Below, one piece after another: positions 53,774 through 63,200 of a stretch of 64,000 bases of DNA; position 1 is the first letter of the stretch; each line of letters opens with the position of its first letter. Below the pieces are notes generated by a model. That model saw only the letters and a program-made list of their open reading frames with translations. It was not told the origin of the DNA and did not search any database. Location of the stretch: positions 1 through 64,000 of the forward strand of contig CAZAJG010000014.1 in the NCBI GenBank assembly GCA_964485405.1, written 5' to 3'. Source of the DNA: CAKZNE01 sp964485405 (GTDB taxonomy: Bacteria > Bacteroidota > Bacteroidia > Flavobacteriales > Schleiferiaceae). A program made the position numbers and the translations under genes.

Positions 53774-55228
53774 TTAGCTTTTTGCCAGAGATGTTCTTGA
53801 GCCACTCTTTTTTATCTGGTAACGATCGAGAACAACGAGTAAGGCTGTAAATCCCCATACTGGGCAAGAGGCTTTATCCATCTCCAAAAAGTTGTTCAAA
53901 AATCCGTGTATCCAGTAGGTGATTAAGCCCATTAGCGTAGCAATAGCTATCAATTTCAGGTTATAATCCTCCAACTTATAATACACCTTAACCCCATAAA
54001 TAAGGGTTATTAGTACGATGGCAAATATCGACAGCGAACCTATTAATCCAGATTCCGCAAGTGGCCCGATATACTCACTATGTGCATTTCCAAGATCCGC
54101 AGCATTGGTACTTATAATTGTCTTTTCATAGGGCTTCTGGTAAGGCGCATATAAGAACATATAAGTTCCTGGACCAAATCCTACAATCGGCCTTTCTTGA
54201 AACATTCTAAAGGCAGATTTCCACCTGTTTATCCGTTCCAAGTTACTTGCATCTGTTGATATATTTGAAATAGACTCTACATGCTCCGTGAGGTTATCGC
54301 TACTCACTTGGTCGTTTTTTTCAAAACGACTTAACAAATCGTCCATGTTATACCACAAAAAAGCAAAACAAGAAAGTATGGCTAAAAACACTATTTCTTT
54401 CCTAACCTTAAGCACAACAAAAAGCATAAACACCACAGAAGCCGCGATACTCACCCATGCGGCTCTGGTAAAAGAAAGTATTACACCAACCAACAAAATA
54501 GAGAACACTACAAACCCTAAAAGGCGATAATTAAGACTGTGCTTGTAGAGAAACGCAAAGCAGAAAGCTATGGGAACATACATGGCTAGAACTGCTCCAT
54601 AACTGGTATGCTCCTTAAAAAAGGGAAACATAACCCAAGTTGAAGCTTGACGTGTAAAACCATTTTGTGCATGTACTACAATAGTATAAATAACCACCAA
54701 GGTTAAAGACAGCATAAAAAGCCAAAAGAAGTTTCGGATATTCTTTTCCTTTTTGAATACTTGAGACATCAGGTAGAAAAAGGTAGAGACAAACCATATT
54801 CTGGCAAGCAAATACTTGATCGATACGAAAGGTATTTCGCTGGTTACTGTTGTAATGGCTAACCAGAAAATATTAAAAAGAATAGCCAGCGAAAGCGGAT
54901 GACTCATCACCTTTGTATCAAAACCACCCTTTAGCATTACTTTAAAAAAGAATAGAAGTGTAATCCCAAACAGCAAAGGCTCTGTGGGTACTGTAAAACC
55001 TACATGAAGGCTGGGATTAAAATAAGCTATGGATAAAGGCGTGGAAAAAACCACAAACAACAGAACTTTATCCAGTGCCAAAAAAGTAAAGGCAATCAGT
55101 ACAAAGCCCAACGGTAATAAAAGGCCCCAAAAATTCTCCGTAACAATGAACAAAACGTTGATTAGACTAAAAAGAAGTCCAATCAATATCACCCATTTGT
55201 GGTCAAGATTTTTAAGTTTTTCGATCAA
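53774..55228 (-). CDS. O-antigen ligase/polymerase family membrane protein
   Basis: A 484-residue protein with about twelve transmembrane helices. The Wzy_C-type loop carries FGPGTYMFLYAPYQKPYEK and NAHSEYIGPLAESGLIG, the arginine/histidine-bearing signature shared by WaaL ligases and Wzy polymerases. Ligase or polymerase cannot be told apart from sequence alone. It overlaps the upstream Wzz-like gene by 4 nt, and Wzz normally works with a Wzy polymerase, which slightly favours polymerase. Confidence 0.85.
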   Translation of the reverse strand: MIEKLKNLDHKWVILIGLLFSLINVLFIVTENFWGLLLPLGFVLIAFTFLALDKVLLFVVFSTPLSIAYFNPSLHVGFTVPTEPLLFGITLLFFFKVMLKGGFDTKVMSHPLSLAILFNIFWLAITTVTSEIPFVSIKYLLARIWFVSTFFYLMSQVFKKEKNIRNFFWLFMLSLTLVVIYTIVVHAQNGFTRQASTWVMFPFFKEHTSYGAVLAMYVPIAFCFAFLYKHSLNYRLLGFVVFSILLVGVILSFTRAAWVSIAASVVFMLFVVLKVRKEIVFLAILSCFAFLWYNMDDLLSRFEKNDQVSSDNLTEHVESISNISTDASNLERINRWKSAFRMFQERPIVGFGPGTYMFLYAPYQKPYEKTIISTNAADLGNAHSEYIGPLAESGLIGSLSIFAIVLITLIYGVKVYYKLEDYNLKLIAIATLMGLITYWIHGFLNNFLEMDKASCPVWGFTALLVVLDRYQIKKSGSRTSLAKS

Positions 55229-56265
55229 ACTAGGCCGCGTTTATTGGCACGTCTTACCGTATCAATAATCATAATGGAAACTAAGGTAAATGCAAAAGTG
55301 CCCAAGGCACTCATGGCTACAATTAACCAACGTGTTGGGTACGATTTTTTTTCTGCTGGGTAGGCCGTGTTTACTGTAAAAGAAGCCGGCAACGATTCTG
55401 ACACATCCACCTTAGCTTGATCAAATTTTGTTTTAAGCTTTACCTGTTCTTCGTTCAAGAACTTAAGCTCATCCCTTAAAGACACATACGTACCTCCATA
55501 TTTTGCAAGAGTATCTAGCTTTTCTTCAATAGATCTTACCGCTGCACTATTAGGACCTTTTTCAATAATCGCTGTAGCCAACTGCTCATTTAAAACGGAG
55601 GATTGAGACTCATAGTCATGCACCCCTTTATATCTTAACTGAGTAAGTCCATCTTCCATGGTTTTAACTTGAGCTTTCAATGATAAATACTCTGTCTTAA
55701 TAATTTCTAGCCCTTTCCCAGCCCTTTCTTTTTGGATTCTGTTTTTAGCTTTATCCAATAAAAGCACGATTTCGTTGGCAATATTGGCAGCCGTTTCAGG
55801 ATCAGTATCCAATACATTTATTTCGACAGACATGAACTCTGTTCTGCGATAGGATATATTATCACCAAAAGTCTCATACAATTCCGTTCTTACAAAAGAG
55901 CCATTCGTATCTATATCGTAGTGCTCTAACAAATCAAATTTTTCAATAATTTGATTTCTAATCTCATCCGAGTTTAATATTTGTAAGAGTTGCTCAGCTT
56001 CTTCTTCTTCCCCAAATTCAAGAATATCTTGTCCTCTTGACGAAAATTGCTGGGGTAATAAAGCTTTTGCAAGTGAGTTTGTGGTAGTTGGAAAAACGGT
56101 TACCGTTGATTTGAACTTAGGTTTTATAAAACCTGGGCCGCTAAAAATAACGGCTAAAACCATAGCTACTGCTGTTAAAATTATAAGCGGCAATCTCCAC
56201 TTATACATGTAAACAATAAGATTGGTGGAGTCGAAAACTCCCTCATTTTCAGCTGAATTCTGCAT
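55225..56265 (-). CDS. Wzz-type polysaccharide chain-length regulator
   Basis: A 346-residue inner-membrane protein with helices near 27-47 and 312-335, and a long periplasmic coiled-coil part between (segments such as KNRIQKERAGKGLEIIKTEY). The N-terminal Wzz domain includes FKSTVTVFPTTTNS, and the C-terminal helix is preceded by a proline-rich AYPAEKKSYPTRW, the usual arrangement. No tyrosine-kinase domain is attached. It overlaps the ligase/polymerase gene. Confidence 0.87.
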   Translation of the reverse strand: MQNSAENEGVFDSTNLIVYMYKWRLPLIILTAVAMVLAVIFSGPGFIKPKFKSTVTVFPTTTNSLAKALLPQQFSSRGQDILEFGEEEEAEQLLQILNSDEIRNQIIEKFDLLEHYDIDTNGSFVRTELYETFGDNISYRRTEFMSVEINVLDTDPETAANIANEIVLLLDKAKNRIQKERAGKGLEIIKTEYLSLKAQVKTMEDGLTQLRYKGVHDYESQSSVLNEQLATAIIEKGPNSAAVRSIEEKLDTLAKYGGTYVSLRDELKFLNEEQVKLKTKFDQAKVDVSESLPASFTVNTAYPAEKKSYPTRWLIVAMSALGTFAFTLVSIMIIDTVRRANKRGLV

Positions 56266-56317
56266 AGTAAGGCTTGAAAAATTTCGGCAAAAATATAAAA
56301 AGCTCCTGAGGAACAGG

Positions 56318-57754
56318 CTATTTAAAACGACTCTTTAGAGTAGCTATTGCAATTTTAAGATTAAATAGTCTAAACACCATAGAAAGAATCAAGATCATAG
56401 CGAAACTAATAGGCATTTGAACTAAAGGTGAAAGCGATGTTAATGTAAGGGCAAAAGCTCCACCGAATGCGAATCCTATAAAACCGATTAATCGAAAACC
56501 ATACGCTTTCGGAAACTTTAGATCCACTTCTTTAAATGAGTAATGTGCTTGTAAAAGTGTAGTAAGCATTTGGGTTGCCAAAGTAGTCCATGCCGCTCCT
56601 TTTGCACCGTATGTTGGGATAAGGATGAAATTCAAAATTATATTCAATACAAAGCCAGAAACCGCAATTCGATTGAGTAGCTTCAACTGGTTCGCTGCAG
56701 TTAGTAAAGTACCAAATACATAGGTACTCCCAAAAGCAATACTACTTATTATCAAAGGTTTAAAGATTTCAGCAAGCCCTTCTCCTGATATATAAAGAGA
56801 ATGCATGATATAGTCTGCATTGAAAAAAGCAGAAAAAGCAATAGCTACAATTATGGTTAACACCATACTCAATGAGAGTTTACTCAGGCTGCTTAAGTTT
56901 TCCCTCTTTCCAATCATATTGGAAAACATGGGTAGGAGTAGCATTCCGAATAAATAGCTGATTTGATTAACCATATCCAATAATCTAAACGCTGCGGCAT
57001 ATTCGCCACTGGATTCGCGCCCCACTATTCTTTCTAGCATAACACTATCCACTCTAGTGTAAAGTGCCATAAGTAAAATAAGCATGGCGTAGGGTAAAGT
57101 TTTAAAAAGCTGCTCCTTGAATGCTTTAAAATCAAACCGCGATCTAAAAACCTTAACCTTCTTCAATACCATGATAAAAGCAATAGCCACCGTTAACAGA
57201 TAGCTTGCCGTTTGAGCCAAAGCAAAATGAACCACATTAAAGTCTTCAGGGCCAAAGCTGGTGTAGATGAGTAGCCCACAAATAATAATCATGAGTGTTT
57301 TATCAACCACACTCAGTATGCTATCCGCAACATAATGCTGCAGACCCGAAAGATTGGATCGTAGAAAAAGCACTAAAGAAGATAAAAACTGATTAAAACA
57401 GAGAATCAGCAACATTTTAACCGCAAAAGAATCATATCCAATCAGAAGCCCGGCCACCAAAGTGGCTAGGACGTATACAATACCTAACAAGATCTTTAAA
57501 CTCCCTAAATAGGAAAAGTTACGAACTACCTCAACAGGATTCTTTGCTACCGCTTGACTGTTGTAATGCGTAACACCAAGATCGAGAAGTATATTGAAAA
57601 GAATAGAAAAATTAAAAAGCGCAGAGTAGATTCCATACTCGTTTAAGCCTACCATATTTTGTATGGTACGATCTATCCCCAGTATCCAAATTGGTTTTAC
57701 TAAGAAATTGAGAAATAGAAGCAGTATAAGGTTACCAACAAACTTCTTACGCAT
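56318..57754 (-). CDS. Polysaccharide flippase (Wzx/MATE-like)
   Basis: A 478-residue membrane protein with about fourteen hydrophobic helices in the polysaccharide-transporter fold. N-terminal KPIWILGIDRTIQNMVGLNEYG, YTRVDSVMLERIVGRESSGEYAAAF and ILIPTYGAKGAAWTTL are typical of Wzx-like lipid-linked oligosaccharide flippases. It is 52 nt upstream of the Wzz-like gene on the same strand, giving flippase, chain-length regulator and ligase/polymerase in one block. Confidence 0.87.
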   Translation of the reverse strand: MRKKFVGNLILLLFLNFLVKPIWILGIDRTIQNMVGLNEYGIYSALFNFSILFNILLDLGVTHYNSQAVAKNPVEVVRNFSYLGSLKILLGIVYVLATLVAGLLIGYDSFAVKMLLILCFNQFLSSLVLFLRSNLSGLQHYVADSILSVVDKTLMIIICGLLIYTSFGPEDFNVVHFALAQTASYLLTVAIAFIMVLKKVKVFRSRFDFKAFKEQLFKTLPYAMLILLMALYTRVDSVMLERIVGRESSGEYAAAFRLLDMVNQISYLFGMLLLPMFSNMIGKRENLSSLSKLSLSMVLTIIVAIAFSAFFNADYIMHSLYISGEGLAEIFKPLIISSIAFGSTYVFGTLLTAANQLKLLNRIAVSGFVLNIILNFILIPTYGAKGAAWTTLATQMLTTLLQAHYSFKEVDLKFPKAYGFRLIGFIGFAFGGAFALTLTSLSPLVQMPISFAMILILSMVFRLFNLKIAIATLKSRFK

Positions 57755-57872
57755 AAAGGCTATAAAGCAGTCAAAGGTAAATATTTATGATACTATATTT
57801 GATGTCAAATAATTCTGCGGCAAATAACCGGAGAAGTAGGCTTGTAGCATACAAAGTGAAAAAATAGATTTT

Positions 57873-58994
57873 TTGAAAATAGCTGTAAACACAAGACTTT
57901 TACTCCCTCATAAACTAGAAGGCATAGGTTGGTTTACTTACGAGGTATTTAAAAGAGTGGTTAAAAATCATCCCGAAGTTGAATGGATTTTCATTTTTGA
58001 TCGCCCCTATGATAAATCTTTTGTCTTTGCAGACAATGTAAAGCCAGTAGTTATCGGCCCTCAAGCAAGACACCCCATTTTATGGTATATATGGTTTGAG
58101 CATAGCATTAAACGGGTTTTAAAAAAACATAAACCTGATCTATTCATTTCTCCAGATGGGTATTTAAACCTAAAAACACCCATTAAAAGTTTGGCGGTAA
58201 TACATGACTTAAACTTTGAGCACTTACCACAATACCTCCCAAAATTTCCTAGATGGTATTACAAGAAGTATTTCCGGAGATTCGCTGAAAAAGCATATCG
58301 TATTGCCACCGTTTCTAAGTATTCAAAAGAGGATATCTCTAAGACATATCAAATTGATTCGTCTAAAATTGATCTGGTATACAATGGCATTGGCGATTTT
58401 TTTCACCCCATTTCTGAAATGGAAAAACAGGAAACCAAAAATGAAATAAGTTCTGGTAATCCATATTTCATTTTTATAGGGGCCTTAAACCCGCGGAAAA
58501 ATATAGATGGTATGCTAAAAGCATATAGTTTATATCGTGAAAAAGGAGGAGAAAACAAATTTGTGATTGTAGGGGCTAAAATGTTTTGGGATCAAAACAT
58601 TGCTCGTGTCTATGAATCTCATCCTTACAAAACAGATATCCTATTTACAGGAAGACTCGAAGGAGAAGGGCTAAATAAGGTTTTAGCATCTGCAGAAGCA
58701 CTGCTCTTTGTTTCTTATTTTGAAGGTTTTGGTATTCCTATCGTAGAAGCTTTTAAATGCGAAGTTCCGGTCATAACCTCATCTACCTCCTCCATGCCAG
58801 AAATAGCTGGTGATGCTGCTCTTATTTGCGATCCGCAACGGATTGAAGATATAGCAATTGCCATGCATAAAGTTGAAGACCCTCAAACCAAGAAAGATTT
58901 GATTGAAAAAGGAATAAAACGCCAAAACCTTTTTACTTGGAATCAATCTGCCGAAATGATGTGGGCAAGTATAGAAAAGACTCTAAAGGCATGA
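57873..58994 (+). CDS. Glycosyltransferase, GT4 family
   Basis: A 373-residue GT-B enzyme that starts at TTG 57873 (MKIAVNTRLLLPHKLEGIGW). The acceptor-domain glycine loop GIGWFTYEV, the hinge segment FIGALNPRKNIDG and the donor-site EGFGIPIVEAFKCEVPVITS define group 1 transferases. Sugar donor unknown. It is divergent from the flippase and 7 nt before rnhB. A role in the neighbouring polysaccharide cluster is likely from position only. Confidence 0.88.
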   Translation: MKIAVNTRLLLPHKLEGIGWFTYEVFKRVVKNHPEVEWIFIFDRPYDKSFVFADNVKPVVIGPQARHPILWYIWFEHSIKRVLKKHKPDLFISPDGYLNLKTPIKSLAVIHDLNFEHLPQYLPKFPRWYYKKYFRRFAEKAYRIATVSKYSKEDISKTYQIDSSKIDLVYNGIGDFFHPISEMEKQETKNEISSGNPYFIFIGALNPRKNIDGMLKAYSLYREKGGENKFVIVGAKMFWDQNIARVYESHPYKTDILFTGRLEGEGLNKVLASAEALLFVSYFEGFGIPIVEAFKCEVPVITSSTSSMPEIAGDAALICDPQRIEDIAIAMHKVEDPQTKKDLIEKGIKRQNLFTWNQSAEMMWASIEKTLKA

Positions 58995-59001
58995 TAAAAA
59001 C

Positions 59002-59604
59002 GTGGGCTTATTAAACTTTCATACTAAAGGAATTATTGAAGCAGGCTGTGATGAAGCCGGCAGAGGTTGCTTAGCCGGACCTGTGGTAGCTGCAGCCGTA
59101 ATTCTCCCAAAAAGGTTTACGCATAAAGCCTTAAACGACTCAAAAAAGATGAGTCTTACGGAACGTAATGAGCTTCGACTTATGATTGAGCAAAAAGCTT
59201 TGGCTTGGGCTGTGGGTATTGTTGATCATGAAAAAATAGATGAAATCAATATTCTAAATGCTTCCTTTTTAGCCATGCATAGGGCTATCGCTCAATTAAA
59301 AACCATTCCAGAGAGCCTTCTAATTGATGGAAATAGATTTAACCCATACGAGGATATTTCTCACCACTGCATTATAAAAGGAGATGGAAAGTATAAAAGT
59401 ATTGCGGCCGCCTCGGTTTTAGCAAAAACGCATCGGGATGAAATCATGGAAAACTTGCATCAGGAATATCCATATTATAAATGGGATTCAAATAAGGGGT
59501 ATCCTACTAAAGTTCATCGAGAAGCAATCCGCACACATGGAGTGAGTCCGCATCATAGAAAGTCGTTTAAGCAACTACCAGAGCAGTATTCCTTGTTTTC
59601 ATAA
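59002..59604 (+). CDS. rnhB: Ribonuclease HII
   Basis: Removes ribonucleotides and RNA-DNA hybrids. The 200-residue chain starts at GTG 59002, 7 nt after the glycosyltransferase stop. The catalytic D and E are in CDEAGRGCLAGPV, with later acidic residues in LLIDGNRF and ASVLAKTHRDEIM, and the HGVSPHHRKSF tail is typical of RNase HII. Confidence 0.95.
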   Translation: MGLLNFHTKGIIEAGCDEAGRGCLAGPVVAAAVILPKRFTHKALNDSKKMSLTERNELRLMIEQKALAWAVGIVDHEKIDEINILNASFLAMHRAIAQLKTIPESLLIDGNRFNPYEDISHHCIIKGDGKYKSIAAASVLAKTHRDEIMENLHQEYPYYKWDSNKGYPTKVHREAIRTHGVSPHHRKSFKQLPEQYSLFS

Positions 59605-59667
59605 AAACTAACAAGCCATAGGTTATAAATGCTTCTTCATTCATGCTTCAAAATTAAATGGTAAGCT

Positions 59668-59675
59668 TAAATTTG
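59668..59675 (+). promoter_or_regulatory. -7 promoter element of the interrupted lipoprotein gene
   Basis: TAAATTTG fits TAnnTTTG, 20 nt before the ATG at 59696. It supports a gene start there and not downstream of the internal stop. Confidence 0.4.
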
Positions 59676-59695
59676 CGTTAAACCACGAAAAAGGA

Positions 59696-62311
59696 ATGCG
59701 TAACTTTTTTTTACTTGTATTAGCCACACTTCTAGTTGTTTCATGCGAAGATCAAGTATCAGAAGAGGTTGATTTGTATGCTGGTATTCCGCAGTCGTCT
59801 GCTTTTATTTTTTAGTTAACTGATGCTGGGAGATTTAGCAATGAACTCTCAGAAGCAGAGATTTATAGAGAAGTTGAAAATACGTATTTCATCCAAAACT
59901 TAACGCAGGGGTTTCTTTCTTTAGAAGATCTATTCTCAAAAGACACCTTGCAATCCTTTTTAAATAAGAGAAGGGTTGCTGTAAGCGTTTCACTGAGTGG
60001 TGCCGGCAAGTACAACACCCTTTTTATTACGCTTCACGACAAAGCTTTTGAAAATAAAGCATTCAAACTCCTTCGTGAAAAATTCGACTACCAAAAAAGA
60101 CAATATGCTGAAAACATAGTGCATGTTTTTAATAAGGATGAAAAAGAGCATTTAGCTTTTTGCATTCATAAGGGCCTTTTACTCATTAGCGATAAAAGAA
60201 CTTTAGTTGAGGAGAGCATCAGACAAATTGATAGTGATTTCAATCTTAAAAACGACCCAGACTTTGCAAGACTGAATCAAACGGCAAACCCTAAAGATCT
60301 GGCTAGTGTTTATATTCGCTTAAACGAACTTCCAAACTGGTTAAAGACGCAACTGCCGCAAACTACTACATCCTACATTTCTAAAATGGGTAAATGGATG
60401 GAGTTGGACCTACAAGTATACAATCGAGAGCTTTTATTGAACGGTATAACCCTCGCCAATGAGGAAGAGGGACATTACTTGAGCACCTTTAAGGATATTA
60501 GCTCGCAAAAAAACACCGTGGATCGTTTTCTTCCAGAGAATATAGGCCTTTGGATATCCCATACTTTCAGAAATCCTGAACACTATTACAGAAACTATGA
60601 AAAGTATTTAGAACAAAATGGAAAATTAACCAAACACCAAAAGTTACTGGCGAGCTTAAATATAGATACTAAGGATAAGCTTTTGTCTTGGATGGAATCG
60701 GAAATGGGCCTTATATATACGGGTGTAAACCCAGAAGGTTTAGCCAAAATGGCTTACTTTAAAACAAAGGATTCGGAAAAAGCTACGGAAAAACTAGAAT
60801 CCATTTCAGATTCAAGTTATATAGAAGGATATCGAGGTATGATTATTAAGCAGCTCGGGCCCACCAATCTTCTTCCTCGTTTTTATGGAAATCTTTTTAC
60901 CGATTTTAACAAGCCCTACTATTTCATTGCTAATGGTTTTGTATGGTTTGGAGAAAGTGAAGCCACTGTAAAGGGCTACATCAACGACCTCATTACTGGG
61001 AAAAGCTTAGCCGCCAATACAAGCTATCAAAATCTAAAAGCTAAAATTCTACCTGAATCTCACATATCGGTATTAGCTTCCAATTCGGTTTTTTTTGATC
61101 TGGCCTTGTCTCATTTTTCAAATAAGCAAAAGAAAAAACTTGAAGCCACTAAAGAAGAGTTGAAAAATTTCAGATGGGCATCCTTACAATTTGAAATGAA
61201 AAAGGATGTAGCCTTCACCAACTTCATGATGCTGAACGAGCAAAAGGTGGAGGAAGTAGTGAGTAGGCAATGGTCAACGCTATTAGATGCTCCTGCAATA
61301 GGTGCTCCTCAAATGGTTTTAAATCACAACAATAAAAAGTACGAAATCTTAATACAAGATGAAAATCATACTATTTATCTCATCAACAGGAATGGGAAAA
61401 TATTATGGAAACGAAATTTGGATGCTTCGATACTAGGTAAGGCTACTCAAGTGGATCTTTTTAAGAACAATAAGCTCCAAATGGTTTTTAATACAGCTTC
61501 CTCACTTTATGTAGTAGATAGACTTGGAAGAGATGTGGAAAATTTCCCGGTAAAGCTAGAAGAGCCTGCATCTGCTCCTGTTGCTGTTTTAAACTACGAT
61601 AGAGCTAGAAACTATCGGTTTATCTTACCTGTAGGAGATCAATTACTCAACTACAAAAAGGATGGTAAAAAAGTAAGAGGATGGGCTTTTAAGAAGGCTG
61701 ATGATATCATAAGCTCACAACCCCAACTTTTCACTGTTTTTGGGAAAGATATCATCTCTTGTATGTCTGATGCCGGAACTTTATATCTGCTAAACCGAAA
61801 AGGTGAAGATCGCTACGAACAAATCAAGGAAATAGGTGATGTAATACCTCCTTTTTATCTGAGATCAGGAGAAGATGTTAAAACTTCTGAGCTCATCGCT
61901 AAAAATGAAGAAGGAGAATTAGTCGTAGTTTCTATCGGAGGTACAGTAGATAAGATAGATTTGGATGAAGATCATCAGATAGATCAACTGGTTTATTTTC
62001 AAGACAGTTATGTTTTTAGCGATGGTGATATGGTTTTAGTGAAAAACGAAAATCAACCTTGGAAATATGACTTAGAGGCTGAAGTAAGAACCTTACCCAA
62101 ACCTATGATTTTTGATGGAGCATTATATGTTGCGGCTTTCTCAGAAGAATCTGAGAGTATCTACTTATTAAACCAAGAAGGAAATTTGGTAAACGGTTTC
62201 CCCGTTTTTGGTCAGGGCGACTTTGCCATGGGCTCTTTAAAACAGAATAAGGTTTTAAATGTAATTACCACCTCTAAAGACGGAACGGTAATTTGTTACG
62301 AGTTAGACTAA
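59696..62311 (+). pseudogene. DUF3352-like lipoprotein interrupted by an in-frame amber codon
   Basis: The ATG at 59696 opens MRNFFLLVLATLLVVSC, a full lipoprotein signal with the lipidated cysteine at residue 17. Codon 40 (59813-59815) is TAG, and the same frame then runs open for 831 codons to 62311. Without the stop the protein has 871 residues: an N-terminal half resembling DUF3352 proteins and a C-terminal half with propeller-like repeats (HTIYLINRNGKILWKR, GTLYLLNRKGEDRYE, ESIYLLNQEGNLVNGFP). No start codon after the stop would give a signal peptide; a TTG at 59948 is the first downstream candidate. A single CAG-to-TAG change explains it, either real or a consensus error. The region after the stop shows no other damage, so loss would be recent. 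Function unknown. Confidence 0.82.
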
Positions 62312-62315
62312 GGTA

Positions 62316-63200
62316 TTATCTCAATTCAAGAATTTCTCCTGCTTTGGGCTGATATCCAATTTTTAACTCGTTTCTTTTGTACAGGTATTTCAGTTTTACC
62401 GCATATTTCTGAGCGATAAAATACATCGTTTCTCCTGGAGCTACCGTGTGTGTTTTAAAGCTTCGAGCAGCTTTTCTTTTTTTGGGTTGTAAATAAACTT
62501 TATCACCGGCTTTCAGTTTATCATCATAGTTAAGCTCATTGTACTCCAACAAATCAGCAGGTTTGTTTTCTGTTTGACTAGCAATACTTTCAAAACTATC
62601 ACCCTCACCAGCCACTATAAATTTTACTTTATTTGAGCTTGTTTGAATTATTGCGCTGCTTAGGTCCAGCTCAAAATAATCCTCCTCCTCACTTTGTTTA
62701 AGATCGTATTGATGAAGGTTGTGAGTTTCAATCAGGTTAATGAGTAATTTCGGGTATTTTGGATTGGTAGCATACCCCGCCTTCTTTAAGCCTTTTGCCC
62801 AAGCTTTATAGTCTGTTCTATCTTCCTCAAATAAAAAGGCATAACGCGAACGATCTTTTAGAAACAAGGAGTGGTCTCTAAAGCTTTCATTCGGATCCTT
62901 GTAGGCTCTAAAACATTCATTTTTTTCATCGTCATCGTGGTACACCTTTCTGCCTTCCCAATCTCTATGGCATTTTATTCCAAAGTGATTGTTCGCTTCT
63001 ATAGCTAAATGACTATTGCCCGAGCCTGACTCTAATATACCTTGGGCCAAGGTAATGCTAGCCGGAATACCGTACATATTCATTTCTTGTATAGCCACGC
63101 TTTTGTACGTCTCAATGTATTCTACCGTAGTAATCTTCTCTCTTGCCGTAGCCAAGAAGATTGTGGATAATATAAAAAAGCTACTCAGGCTAGCTCTCAT
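62316..63200 (-). CDS. Exported glucosaminidase with two LysM domains
   Basis: Peptidoglycan hydrolase of 294 residues. After a signal peptide (about 1-18) the GH73-type domain (about 28-165) has ASITLAQGILESGSGNS with the catalytic glutamate, NNHFGIKCHRDWEG and YRAYKD-like FRAYKDPNESFRDH. Two LysM modules follow: FIVAGEGDSFESIASQ (about 193-240) and HTVAPGETMYFIAQKY (about 249-294), which bind the glycan. It begins 11 nt inside the end of the PLP-enzyme gene and converges on the interrupted lipoprotein gene with 4 nt between stops. Confidence 0.93.
   Translation of the reverse strand: MRASLSSFFILSTIFLATAREKITTVEYIETYKSVAIQEMNMYGIPASITLAQGILESGSGNSHLAIEANNHFGIKCHRDWEGRKVYHDDDEKNECFRAYKDPNESFRDHSLFLKDRSRYAFLFEEDRTDYKAWAKGLKKAGYATNPKYPKLLINLIETHNLHQYDLKQSEEEDYFELDLSSAIIQTSSNKVKFIVAGEGDSFESIASQTENKPADLLEYNELNYDDKLKAGDKVYLQPKKRKAARSFKTHTVAPGETMYFIAQKYAVKLKYLYKRNELKIGYQPKAGEILELR

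Noticed and set aside
59948..62311. A shorter gene starting at TTG 59948
   Set aside because: It would lack a signal peptide, while an ATG with promoter element, signal peptide and lipobox stands upstream in the same frame.
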